A stretch of 60,000 bases of DNA from Symsagittifera roscoffensis (GCF_963678635.1 NC_087066.1:52346312-52406311); one strand, 5' to 3'. Shown: positions 23,340-34,131, numbered from the stretch's first letter. Numbers and translations are program-made. Notes: generated from the sequence alone by a model not told the origin.

Positions 23340-23770
23340 GTATAGAGATTAATTAAGAGTAATGAACGTATTGAAGACTCTTATCTAGGTGTTGCTGATT
23401 TTTTGTTTGTTTTTTTTTCAGTAAAAAGACTTTAAATATTGGTGTGTTTTATGCACTTTTTGAGTTCAATTGAAATTCATCTGCTGAAAGTGACGTAAAT
23501 AGCACTCTCCAAACACAAACGTGCAAATGGCGCAAAAATTCGTGAACGATCTCTAGTTTCGGAAGTGCAATTTGATTTTTTAGATTTCCAGCGTAATAAA
23601 AACTTTACCTGTTGATTCAGTTTTCTCAAATTGGGTTAATTTTATCAAAAAAGCGCCAATCATAAATCGTTCTAGAAATTCAAAAAGTTTAAAGGGCATC
23701 TATTTTTTCTCTGAAAATCGAAATCTGAGATTTTTTCAGCGAAGTCAGAGTTTTTTTTAATGTTTACTTA
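23340..23770 (+). repeat. Interspersed repeat, family C, copy 2
   Basis: Collinear but diverged match to 300-790, with the same ordered blocks around AATGAACGTATT, CTCTAGTTTCGG and TTTTCTCAAATTGG. No protein evident. Confidence 0.5.
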
Positions 23771-25844
23771 TATTCATTACTTTGTTCCAGTCTTCGATTG
23801 GCTATGTTTTTAAGATTGCAGTTGATAATCAAGGAAAAGTTTCGCTAAGAGCGTTTGCAAGGGGAATTGTTAATGAGAGCCAAGCAGCACAGTATGTTCA
23901 GACCATAGGCTTAAAAAATACATATAAAAGTTTTGTAGAACTTCGATACAGGCACATTCTAGGCATATTTCTAGGCATATTTGATCGTCATATTAACATA
24001 GGAAAAATAGAAAACAGTTTTGTAGAAAATAGTTAGAAAAACGAAAAAAAATTCTACTAAAATATTTAATAAAATTAAACGTTTTTCAAATTTTGGAATT
24101 TTCAAAAAAAAATGTTTGAAATTGTTGCTCCCCAAAATGACGCGCAAAAAACTCCGAAAGCTAATTTTACTCGAGTAAATTAAAGTTTCACGGCCTAAAT
24201 TAAGCATAATTAGGCTATTTTAAGCCAGCTCTCACACCTTATTCACTCGAAATTAGACGAAACATCAAAAAATGCAGACTTTTTTGACACTGAAGTCAAA
24301 ATTTTTCAAATGAAAATGCTTTGAGCCACCTCATCTACAACCTAAACTTGCCTCAACTTTATCTTAAAGCTTGTAGCGGAAGTAAAAAAGGTTATTGGTG
24401 AAAACTTTATCTTTTTTGCCAAAAACTACATTGAATATAGTAAGGGGCATTAGGAGCATTTAGACTTTAAAGACGCTTTTCAAACAATCTTTGAGCGATA
24501 TTTTTAAGAAGTTCTCAATATTCACCAAGAGTGCTCGTATCAGGCATTGAAGCCTTGAAGCCTTGAATGTTTCGACTGACCTCTAATTTAGTTTTAGTAA
24601 AATAAATATTGGCAAAACTATTGATTTTAGGCTTATAATACCAAGTTCTTAGTGTTAAAACTTGGGTCTTGTATGGAATCAATAAAAAAAACTAACTTAT
24701 TGCCCCAAGGGGTCAATCCCCCGAGAGAAGAAAGAGTTTTGTGAAATTGGTCTGACAAGAAAACCACCCCGAGCGTATAATACTCCTCACTTTCTTCGAA
24801 AGTCGCAACAAAAATCTAAAGAATTGCATATTTCTCGTGAAGTTTTGGAAGCATTTGTAACTCTTATTCTCTGCACCCGCCATGATCAAATATTCACATC
24901 CCATTGTGCGCAGAACCTAGCCTAATTAATTTACTTTTAGTCAAATAATTGTAGTCAAGTAATTGAAAAGAAAAGAGGCAGAACATTTGGGTCTTTTAGT
25001 TTGACCATTATACCATCCAGTAATTTCAACCACAGTGTTTGCAGTGTTCCCTCTAGATGATTAGAATTGATCACAAGACAAATGATACTGAAACTTTCTA
25101 AAGGACTGAAGTAAAGAAAACTGCTATACACTCCCAACATTTTCGCCAGCTCTTTTTTTTTTTAAACACGGAATCATTTTTGATAGCGCTTATTATTATT
25201 GAGTCATCAAATTTAAATATTTTTAGGCGTATCAAGTATCTGTCAATCAATTACCAAGAACCAAGGCGGAACTTCAACTGATCAAATGTGAAAGTTGAAT
25301 GAAAAAAATTCAAAATATCCAATAGTTCAGATCAATGATACCTGCTAAAAATTTCGTTAAACTTCTAACTTTAAGTGGCCTAAAAACGGCAGAAACGGAG
25401 CAGTCCTTAAATTAACACGGAAAAGTAAAATATGAAAAAAGATTGCTTCGCATATCATGACAAAAAATCTATTCATCCAAAATGCCAGGCAAAAAAACTA
25501 TATTTGACAATTTAGGTGTGAGGAAAGCGGTATATCTTCTGTGCTAGTCAACAACTATTCAAACTTTTCCAACGTTCAGCTGATTATTTTATTTCTGATC
25601 TGGAATGGAAGTTCATGAAGTTTTTAAACACAATTTTGTTGTTACACAATTTATTTGTTTGAAATTAATTTTGAAGATTTTTTGCAGTAATTTATTTAAA
25701 CTAATTAAATTCAAGTATAATGATTCAGCTTTTAAATGTCGAAAAAAAAATTTGAGCCGTATATCAAAAATTGCTAAAAAAAAAGCCCGTATACCAAAAA
25801 GTGCTAATTGTTTAAGCTATTTTTTTTCGTTTTATGTTAATTAG

Positions 25845-26101
25845 GTACAAGCAGTCCTACTACCAGCAGTACTACAAGTAGCACTACCAGCTACACAACT
25901 AGTGCAACCACCCCTCTGACTACAACTGCACCCAAAACTCAGGATGAGGACTCTGGTCCCGATATTCCGGGCATAAATGACATGGGGGTGGGGGAAGTTG
26001 AGGCGAGTGGGGAGACTAAACCTATTGTGGAGTGCAATGCAACTTGTCAAGCGGAGAATAAAGATGTGGTGGAGGTTGAAGCACAGGGAAAAGACCAGGA
26101 T
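25845..26101 (+). CDS. GPI-anchored Ser/Thr-rich protein gene, exon 5
   Basis: Entered in phase 1 after acceptor TTAATTAG, it continues the Thr/Ser stalk for about 25 residues and then becomes acidic: PGINDMGVGEVEASGETK and a CNATC motif with an N-glycosylation-type Asn. It ends at the strong donor GTAAGTTGG in phase 0. The next exon lies 19.5 kb away because a retroelement occupies the intron. Confidence 0.8.
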
Positions 26102-26569
26102 GTAAGTTGGCTAGGAGCAGCTTAGAAAAATACGAAAAAATATATATCAAAGTCATGATTTCTCGATTGAAACTAGCCGAAACAGAGCTTTTTGAATGAG
26201 ATGAAATTATATGTACTTGAAGTTCTTCTTAACAATAATACCCCTTTTGATTATGTGAATTTTTCTGAATCATGGTACGGTTTTTAGGTAAATCTTTTTT
26301 CACAACTTGTAAGGTGGTTTGTATGCCAAATGTTTTGTAAAGGGAAAGTTTGCATCAAAATTAAATATTTTTTTAGCGTTACCACATTATTGTTTCTTTG
26401 CATGTCTGAAGAAATTCAAGAAAGCGCGCCTTAAAGCATTATAATCTTTTCCCACGCAATTCGCAAACCTATTAGTAACCTTATTTTGCTGATATCAACG
26501 CATTTTTTGATGTTATGAAACACTCAACTTGGTGTTTTCCAGACTAATACAATATCAGTAACTTTAATC

Positions 26570-26683
26570 AAGAAGATATAAGCTCGATCGATACTTTATA
26601 AGCTCGATAGAAATCGATCGATATGAGTTCGATCGACATAAGCATAGAAATTGATCGATATAAGCTCGATCGATATAAGCATA
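26570..26683. repeat. GATCGATATAAGCTC palindromic minisatellite, left of the retroelement
   Basis: Irregular units built on ATCGATCGATATAAGCTCGA repeat here and continue at 45551-45590 past the retroelement. The joined array before insertion would be largely self-complementary. The retroelement integrated inside it at CATA. Confidence 0.75.
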
Positions 26684-27093
26684 TGGAACCTGATCTAAAC
26701 TACATTTTATGATTGGATAATTTAGATATTTTACCAATGTAAAGTATTTAATATTAACCAATCATGATCCATCTAACTAACAACCCACTTATTTGTAAGT
26801 GCTGAAGTTACTTGTAATTTCAGCACCAGAGAGATTTGAATTTAACTTAGAAATTAGTTGGACTCTCCCGAGCACTTCAGCAGCCGCAATAAACCAGTAT
26901 ACCCTAGATCTATTGAGCCTAGCAGAGACTAGTTAAACAACCTGAGACTAGATAGTATAAGAGTAAGATTAGGATCGGTATTAGACTAAGAAGTTGCACG
27001 AATCTATCCGGCCGAAAATAAGATAGCGTGACGAGCAGACGGTGTACCCTATCCGAAATTACTCTATGAGTTAACCAACTCGGTCCTAACTCA
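26684..27093 (+). repeat. 5' LTR
   Basis: 410 bp, identical by eye to 45141-45550. A perfect stem-loop (GTGCTGAA paired with TTCAGCAC) occurs at about 26797-26825, and an AATAAA polyadenylation signal lies at 26888-26893. I see no canonical TATA box, as in many errantiviruses that use an initiator. Confidence 0.95.
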
Positions 27094-27095
27094 TC

Positions 27096-27113
27096 TGGTG
27101 CGACCATAAGTCT
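27096..27113 (+). other. Primer-binding site candidate
   Basis: TGGTGCGACCATAAGTCT starts two bases after the LTR. TGG complements the CCA end of a tRNA. The complement resembles a tRNA 3' end including GTTCGAGAC farther in, but the spacing is one base short of a full T-arm match, so the tRNA is not named. Confidence 0.6.
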
Positions 27114-28346
27114 CGAACAAGACCTTAATAGCTTAGAATTAACCAAAATAGATTAGAAATTAGACAAAAACATTTACAAAATGTTATACGACAATAATTT
27201 AATCGAAATGTCTCTACGACTCAATAGATCAGAGCCAATATTCCGAACCATAACAGAACTACCCGGAATTGGAAGAAGACCTCGAACCAGAGACGACATA
27301 CGACAAAGTAGAAACTTGCCATATAGCTATATGATAGTTAGGCAAAAACCAGAACAAACTTTTATATTTAGAATACTACTGGCAATGAATTTAGATTTTC
27401 ATTTGCAAACATAAAACCTTGAAGTTAATCTTCAAAATCATTTCAGGCGCTAAACAAAATTATTAATATACAATAACGATTGATAAAAAGATCTAAGATC
27501 GTTTTCCTAAAACTCTGCAGTAATATACAAAACATGTTTGAAAAATATTTATTGAAAAATAAAAATAAAAATTAGTAGCATGACAATAAATGGTTAGTAA
27601 TCATAAATCATCCTGTTGTTCCAGCTCCATCATCTAAAACATAACAGCAATCATAAACCCACTAATATCATCAAAACACTAAATCTTTCCTTTACACACA
27701 TTTAAAATTTTATTAAAACTTAAATTCACTTAATTTTAAAACCAGATCATCAAGGCTTATCCTTGGATCTTAAATCATTTTCTACTTAATTAAATTTCAA
27801 ATTTGATCATCAAGGCTTATCCTTGGATCAAACAGAACAACTTTGTTCTCCCCCACCCACTTAATTAGTGTCTAACGACCTCAAACGTCGATTCACTACC
27901 CAACCCTTTCTAAAGACCTAAGACTAATAGAAATTTTTAAACAAAACTAATCATTCAAATTAGGATAAACAGTGAAGAACTTCGGTTATTCATCCTTCAC
28001 TTGACCCCCCCTCTTACCAGACCCAGGATAAATCTTAGACTTAGTAAGTTTAAAATAGTATCTAACGAACTACTCGCGTTCTAATTATACCTGAACCTTG
28101 TGGATCGATTTACTATTCTCCAACCCTTGAACACAATCACTACCCCTAAGTAAGATTAAGTAAGTTAACACCTTAACTTATACTAGCCACGAGAAAGTAA
28201 AAAATCATTCTTCGGAATCGATATACTTTTCTCTCCAACCCTGAACAAATAGACCCAGGTTAAGCTAACCAAAAAATCGTAAGAACTAACAGTTTAAGAA
28301 AATAGAAATCATTTAACAACCTTTTGCATCCGTCATCCTAAACCTT
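27114..28346 (+). promoter_or_regulatory. Structured leader with repeated stem-loops and candidate splice donors
   Basis: An identical 25-base hairpin segment containing CAAGG-CTTAT-CCTTG occurs at 27745 and again at 27805. Longer stem-loops follow at 27867-27897, 27971-28001, 28056-28115 and 28191-28233; three are followed by CCAACCCT, and two hold a C(TTCG)G tetraloop (27980-27985 and 28210-28215). GTAAGT or GTAAGA donors lie at 28044, 28150 and 28160 and could serve env splicing. Likely roles are packaging, dimerisation, translation control or splicing (inference). Confidence 0.5.
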
Positions 28347-28814
28347 ATGTCATTTAAAAACCTAGGAAATAAACAAACAATCGTTTTACACAATTGTGAA
28401 ATAGATAACAAAAAATACGACCTTGTAATCACACCTCATACACAAACAGTTGGATACATTCGAACAAAACGACAAACACTAAAAAGAAAAATAATAACGA
28501 AACAAAGACAAATAACACGAAAAAGATTTTCAAAAAATCGAAACGCATTTTCAGAATCAGAAACCAACAGTTTAGACGAACTTTACAAACTAAAAGAATC
28601 AATAGATAAAAATTGCCCACTTCACGATCAATTATATTTCTCTGACTCAGAAACAACTTCAAATTCATCAAAAAGAGGAAAAAGAAGAATAAAAAAGCAG
28701 TATAAACACAAACCAGTACATTTATACAATTGGAATCAACCAATTAGACACATTGATAATTACATATTAACAGTCATCGAACGAAAAAATGAGCTCAACG
28801 CACACCCCAGGTGA
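28347..28814 (+). CDS. Small basic accessory ORF upstream of gag (155 aa)
   Basis: The first sizeable ATG frame of the element. Residues about 38-65 are a dense Arg/Lys tract (TKRQTLKRKIITKQRQ and onward) of the kind seen in RNA-binding or nuclear-localisation segments. A Ser/Asp/Glu-rich middle and a second basic patch (KRGKRRIKKQYKHK) follow. It overlaps the start of the gag ORF by 26 bases in another frame, so gag would need leaky scanning, reinitiation or a frameshift. I know no family for it. Possible roles are RNA export or regulation (Rev/Tat-like by analogy only), or an unusual Gag N-terminal extension. The intact length and arginine-rich clustering argue that it is real, but it could be a chance frame in A-rich DNA. 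Confidence 0.55.
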   Translation: MSFKNLGNKQTIVLHNCEIDNKKYDLVITPHTQTVGYIRTKRQTLKRKIITKQRQITRKRFSKNRNAFSESETNSLDELYKLKESIDKNCPLHDQLYFSDSETTSNSSKRGKRRIKKQYKHKPVHLYNWNQPIRHIDNYILTVIERKNELNAHPR

Positions 28815-31800
28815 AGAAAGTCCAGATGATGATGAAATCTTTCCTTTTATCGTAGATGCAACCACCGATAGAGGACAGCATATATTTTGCAAAAATTTAC
28901 TATTAAATTTATTTGAACCCGGAATTAGTCCATGTAAAACAGAGTTCCCAGATGTAAAAATCAAAAGACAAATCATAGACCACTACTTAAAAGATATATG
29001 CAACATAACACAACAGTATGGAATCTACTCCATAGAATTCACCTCACCAAACCATAATAATAGAAAATATACAATTCAAACAGACGACCTTGATTTAGAA
29101 TTTTCAAAAGTTTTTTCAGAATATATAAAAAGCATCCAATATCATAACTCACAAAGAGCAAACTCCATATTCACCAATGAAGTTTTCGCAATAATATATA
29201 GTTATATTTCGATATTAGAAAACGAAATCCCACTAACAAATGTCTCACCGACAGAAACATCCAAACATTTAAAAGTACGACATGAAATCACACTACTCTC
29301 TAGTTATTTAAACATCATTAAAGAAAATTTCACGAAAGACGACGTTTCACAACATACAAAACACGATCTACAAAAAATTTTGGCATGGTTTATAATAGAT
29401 TATTTCACACACAATATTGATTTAATTGCACAAGCAAGAAAAAATTTTAGACCCCAAAACTCGAACGATGATACCGCTATCACAGAACAATCAGATTATG
29501 TTTGGGACCCCGAATGGTCTCATCCCGCATTTATAAGCTTCCCACAATCAATCTCAAGTCAAGCAATAAGTACGATATCTTACATAAGAGATTATGTAAA
29601 AGTAATACCATTAACCATTGATGCAACACCATTAAACTATAATACATTTTTGCCCGATACACAAAATAATAGTTTAAACTCTACAGTTATACACAATGAA
29701 AACCTCAATGGAACTAGGAATCTTACTCAACAAGATATCCAGACACCATCACACTTCATAAATGAAGAAATTGTGCACACAACAACTACACAACAAAGTA
29801 TTTCACCAATACGCCCAAATTTAACAACACCAAGAAATACAAATCCTTCACAAACACAGGTAACCTTACAATCAACCGTTAAACCTTCGGTTGCCCCTAA
29901 ATATTCACATATGGATTACCAAACATACAGACCCATGACAATACCATCAAAAACACGCAAAACATTCACTAAAAACAACTTTACAGACCATAATTATAAT
30001 TATACACATCCATCAAAAACATATAATCAACCACAAAGAAATTTTAACCAATATACAAGATCTCGAAATTGGGATAACCCAATGACCCAACCTAATTCAA
30101 TAAATTTCCAAACAAATCCTCCACAGGATCACAGTGAAAATTACCCATTTTTTCAACAAAATAAAAATAAAAAACAGACATCTTATCAAATGGATTATTT
30201 ATCCTCAGATGATGATTTCTTACAACCAGATATATTTGCACCAAATACTCAAGAATATCGTAGACAAGGAATACAGAGAACACGTACAAATCATAGAAAC
30301 TTTTCTCCACAATCAATAGATGCACAACATCAACAACCAATTCAACAACAAAAACCAATTAATACACAATCTTTTCAACCAATTCAACAACAAAATCCAA
30401 TGACTGCACACTCGTATCAACCATTACAAATGCAAACTGAAATACCACTCCCATATTATCTCCAACAACATGAAATAACAAGAAACCAACTTTCAAATTT
30501 TTCTCAAATGCCAAATGCAGCAGAATCATTACAAATGACAATGAATCCATACCTTATGGGTGGATCATCAATAACATCAAACAAACCTTTAATGGTTTTC
30601 ACAGGAACAGACCCTGAATACTCTGTAGAAGATTATTTAAATGCAGTAACAGCAAACCTGATTTTAAATATTGGACCTGAACCAATTAATACGCCACTAC
30701 ATCAAAACTGGATACATCGACGCACAGCGTTAATACAAACAACCTTAGATGGCGCAGCCCAAAAATGGTTTTCAGTACTACCTCTAGAAATAAAATCAAA
30801 CTGGAAAAGGTTTACACAGGAATTTTCAAAAATGTTTGACTCCGAAAGAAACAAACAACAACAAAGAGTTTTATGTAATGAAATTCGCAGATTACCAAAC
30901 GAAACCATCAAGCAAATAGCAGTACGAATCGAAACACTAGTTCGAAAAGCATATTCATTAAATACACATGACTATAAAAACACAAAGATGACAGAAATCT
31001 TAATGATGACCTTAACACCACAATTAAGGAAAATAGCAATAAAAAAGAGAGCATCCCATCCTTCTTCAATTCGAGAACCCGATTTAGATTTTCGAAAACT
31101 AGTAGACAAATTAGAACAAGCAGAAATCACGATGAAATTAGAAGAAACGGAAAATCTGAAATTACAATACGTTAATACAATTGAAACGACTCCCACTAAT
31201 ATTAATAATATACAGGAATCAGAGACAGACCTCGTTGAAAAAATCACTGAAATACTCAATATTTACGAAAAGAACCCGAACTTTAAAGGCAAACCATCTT
31301 TCAAAAAATGGTGTAATTATTGCCGACGATACGGACATAGCATTTCCGAATGTAGACAAAAACAGCAAGACAATCAAAATAAACCTCAAAAATATAAAGA
31401 ACCAAATAAATCATTCTATCAATACATGAAAAAAGATCAAAATCTACCGAACAAAACAGTCTACAGCAACAACAGTTCAGGAAAACCACTCCCGAACAAT
31501 ACAAATTATACAAGAAATCAATCACCATATAACTCAAGTTATAGAGGAAGATCGCCAGAACGAAGAAATACACAAAATTCATCACGAAATCACTACAATA
31601 GACCAAATAGTAGAAGTAACTACTCCAGATCAAATTCAAATACACAACGATTTGTTTCTAGATCTAATTCCCAATCAAGAAATAACTACTATCCAAACAA
31701 CCAATCACGAAATTCATCATACAATAGGAATAGAAACTACTCCTATAATCGAAATAGAAGTTATTCAAACAACCGAAACCAGAATTACCCGAACAATCAA

Positions 31801-34131
31801 TCAAGGAATAACTCATATAATAGATCGAACTATAACAGACCAAACAATAATTACCAAAACAGATCGCGAAATAATTCACAAAATCGACACTCAAGTTATA
31901 ATAATCGTTATAGAAATTATTCCCAATCACCACACCGGAATAGTAATAACTATAATAATTCTAATAATCGCCACAGAAGTAGTACACCTAAACATCAAAG
32001 ACAAATCAATCAAGTACAATCTAACCCAGAAACAACATCAGACCCTCCAGGTATTGATGACACAGTAACTGATACGTTACAACTCAATCAAATAAACTGT
32101 ACATCATCAGATTCAGAAAGTGATACTGAAAACACTCTTTCTATCAATATGATAAAAGTCGAAAATGACTATGAATCTGTCATATATGAACAACCTTTTT
32201 CATCACACATATATGAAAATCAATCAGAATTTCTTCAAAATTATTACACTACACCCATAAATTCCACACCAACGACGCAAGAAACAAATGAGATTAACAC
32301 TACAAATCAAACCAATAAAAATACCAAAACAAAATGCTTGAATACAAACCACATTTATCAAAATATACAAAAAGAACAACCCAAAGAAAAAATTTGGACA
32401 ATACCATTTCTCTTAGAAAGCCCAAGAAATAAAGAATTTCAACCACCAGACCTTGAAATAGATTTTTTAATTGATTCAGGAGCAGAATCAAACATAATAA
32501 ACATCCCCACATGGAATGAAATAAAAACTTTACACCCAAAGCTAACACCTCTTGAAACCTCCAGCAAACTAGCAACAGCACAAGGATCAACATTGATAAA
32601 CTACGGAAAAATCCAATTATTTCTCCTCCCCACCAGAACAATGGAACAAAGCAAAATTTTAAATAAGCCATTTAAACAAATATTCCATATCACTGACATT
32701 AAATATAATATCATTGGAATACCATTTATTTCGAAGTACATACCAACAATTAACATACTAAATAGTAAAATATTAATCAAAGATAAATATACAAAAACAA
32801 AAGAAACATCCTTAACATTTTTTCAAAGATTAAATAAACAACCACCATTCTTTTCAAAATTCTACCCGATATTTAACCAACAAAGAAAACACCTAAAACC
32901 ACTATCAGGAAATATCTATAATTTTTCAATCAAACAAGTTCACCAATATGATAAAGAACAAAACAAACAAAAATTTTATATGTCAGAATTTGAATTCAAA
33001 CCTATTCACAAATTTTTCAAAATCACAATCTCATCCATAAAATATTTGAAAAATTCGAATTCCGATATCATTTCCTTACATGTCTATAACAACACACCTT
33101 ACCAAGTAACATTACCTTTAGGACTTTTAGGATATTGTGAAACCAACGCTACAATATCACCAATACACGAAAAAGCCTATCGCGTAAATAATATACTCCA
33201 ATTACTAGATATTTGCCAATCTACAATTCTTAATGAAGAATTATCTATAAATAATATAATAAGTAACGAAAACAGAAATACGGATTATTTCACAAAAACT
33301 CCATATTTCAAACCTACATTCAACATAAGTAACTACACAGAGGACCAACAAAAATTTTTAACAATGTTTAATTTCCAACATTCACAAATAACACAAGACG
33401 AATTTGATAAATTAGCCAAACAGCTAATAAAATACTCATCAGTCTATGCAACATCAAAATTCGATGTTGGCAAAATCAGTTCATCACTACATCTCCCGTT
33501 AAAACCAGACGCAGTTTTCAAAAAACAGAGAGCAAGTAAAGTACCAATTCACTTACATGATAAAGTAAACAGATTACTCGATATTTTAGAACAGTACAAC
33601 ATTATATCACCAGTTAATAAAGAAGAACAACCAAAAGGCAACACATTTATCAACCCCGTTATCATTCTAGCTAAAGGAGAATCATTAAAAATCGTTCTCG
33701 ATGCTAGATACCTCAATTCACTTATAGATGAATCAAAATGTAATTGGCCCATTGAACCAATACAAGTTATTTTAACAAAAATAAACGGCAAATACTTTAC
33801 AACCGCCGATATGAATAGTGCATACAATCAAATGCCACTAAATGAACAATCACGACGTTTAACACAATTTGTTATCGGAAACCAACAATATGAATTCAAC
33901 CGCTTATTCTATGGAATATCCATAGGACCAGCAGCATTTTCAGCTTTTATGAGCAAAATTTTTAGACCACTAATACTCAAGAAAAACGCAATCACCTATT
34001 TAGACGATGTTTTTATGCAATCACAAACAAAAGACGAAATGTTCAATGTTTTAGAAAAATATCACCAAATACTTCAGAACGAAAATCTGAAGGCCGCCCC
34101 CGATAAATCACTTCTTTTTGACAAGAGTTAA
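28789..34131 (+). CDS. gag-pol: Gag-protease-reverse transcriptase polyprotein, 1780 aa
   Basis: A single frame spans the whole capsid gene, protease and most of RT. Residues 1-600: unassigned N-terminal region and a long Gln/Asn/Pro/Thr-rich segment. About 605-790: Ty3/gypsy-type capsid domain (the AAQKWFSVLP block). 842-855: CCHC zinc knuckle (C842, C845, H850, C855). About 880-1080: extreme Asn/Ser/Arg/Tyr-rich low-complexity tract. Asp1229: protease motif IDSGAES, with an IIGI element after it. About 1560-1780: RT with motif A Asp1674 (DMNSAY), an FYGIS motif B and YLDD at 1737-1740. The frame stops at 34129-34131 just before the RT thumb; the next domain continues in the +1 frame. The ATG at 28789 has a favourable A-rich context. 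A GTGAAG donor at 28811 lies eight codons in. No PTAP or PPxY motif was noticed in Gag. Confidence 0.9.
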   Translation: MSSTHTPGEESPDDDEIFPFIVDATTDRGQHIFCKNLLLNLFEPGISPCKTEFPDVKIKRQIIDHYLKDICNITQQYGIYSIEFTSPNHNNRKYTIQTDDLDLEFSKVFSEYIKSIQYHNSQRANSIFTNEVFAIIYSYISILENEIPLTNVSPTETSKHLKVRHEITLLSSYLNIIKENFTKDDVSQHTKHDLQKILAWFIIDYFTHNIDLIAQARKNFRPQNSNDDTAITEQSDYVWDPEWSHPAFISFPQSISSQAISTISYIRDYVKVIPLTIDATPLNYNTFLPDTQNNSLNSTVIHNENLNGTRNLTQQDIQTPSHFINEEIVHTTTTQQSISPIRPNLTTPRNTNPSQTQVTLQSTVKPSVAPKYSHMDYQTYRPMTIPSKTRKTFTKNNFTDHNYNYTHPSKTYNQPQRNFNQYTRSRNWDNPMTQPNSINFQTNPPQDHSENYPFFQQNKNKKQTSYQMDYLSSDDDFLQPDIFAPNTQEYRRQGIQRTRTNHRNFSPQSIDAQHQQPIQQQKPINTQSFQPIQQQNPMTAHSYQPLQMQTEIPLPYYLQQHEITRNQLSNFSQMPNAAESLQMTMNPYLMGGSSITSNKPLMVFTGTDPEYSVEDYLNAVTANLILNIGPEPINTPLHQNWIHRRTALIQTTLDGAAQKWFSVLPLEIKSNWKRFTQEFSKMFDSERNKQQQRVLCNEIRRLPNETIKQIAVRIETLVRKAYSLNTHDYKNTKMTEILMMTLTPQLRKIAIKKRASHPSSIREPDLDFRKLVDKLEQAEITMKLEETENLKLQYVNTIETTPTNINNIQESETDLVEKITEILNIYEKNPNFKGKPSFKKWCNYCRRYGHSISECRQKQQDNQNKPQKYKEPNKSFYQYMKKDQNLPNKTVYSNNSSGKPLPNNTNYTRNQSPYNSSYRGRSPERRNTQNSSRNHYNRPNSRSNYSRSNSNTQRFVSRSNSQSRNNYYPNNQSRNSSYNRNRNYSYNRNRSYSNNRNQNYPNNQSRNNSYNRSNYNRPNNNYQNRSRNNSQNRHSSYNNRYRNYSQSPHRNSNNYNNSNNRHRSSTPKHQRQINQVQSNPETTSDPPGIDDTVTDTLQLNQINCTSSDSESDTENTLSINMIKVENDYESVIYEQPFSSHIYENQSEFLQNYYTTPINSTPTTQETNEINTTNQTNKNTKTKCLNTNHIYQNIQKEQPKEKIWTIPFLLESPRNKEFQPPDLEIDFLIDSGAESNIINIPTWNEIKTLHPKLTPLETSSKLATAQGSTLINYGKIQLFLLPTRTMEQSKILNKPFKQIFHITDIKYNIIGIPFISKYIPTINILNSKILIKDKYTKTKETSLTFFQRLNKQPPFFSKFYPIFNQQRKHLKPLSGNIYNFSIKQVHQYDKEQNKQKFYMSEFEFKPIHKFFKITISSIKYLKNSNSDIISLHVYNNTPYQVTLPLGLLGYCETNATISPIHEKAYRVNNILQLLDICQSTILNEELSINNIISNENRNTDYFTKTPYFKPTFNISNYTEDQQKFLTMFNFQHSQITQDEFDKLAKQLIKYSSVYATSKFDVGKISSSLHLPLKPDAVFKKQRASKVPIHLHDKVNRLLDILEQYNIISPVNKEEQPKGNTFINPVIILAKGESLKIVLDARYLNSLIDESKCNWPIEPIQVILTKINGKYFTTADMNSAYNQMPLNEQSRRLTQFVIGNQQYEFNRLFYGISIGPAAFSAFMSKIFRPLILKKNAITYLDDVFMQSQTKDEMFNVLEKYHQILQNENLKAAPDKSLLFDKS

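Larger units (their letters stand above)
22180..25844 (+). other. Intron 4 of the GPI-anchored protein gene
   Basis: This is intronic AT-rich DNA holding a family D MITE (22520-22913), ATAATCGATTAT palindromes and a family C repeat (23340-23770). The remainder, 23771-25844, shows no assignable gene. An unexplained open stretch without ATG lies at 24689-24925. Confidence 0.6.

Noticed and set aside
27096-27130. Assigning the priming tRNA
   Set aside because: The complement resembles a tRNA 3' end, but the spacing to the TTCGA loop is one base short; naming the tRNA would be a guess.
27745-27829. Two-copy 25-base hairpin as a CRISPR-like array
   Set aside because: Only two copies, within a eukaryotic retroelement leader; there are no spacers or cas genes.
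31652-32068. Ile/Thr-rich frame inside gag
   Set aside because: A shadow frame of the Asn/Ser/Arg/Tyr-rich Gag tract; repeat composition explains its length.
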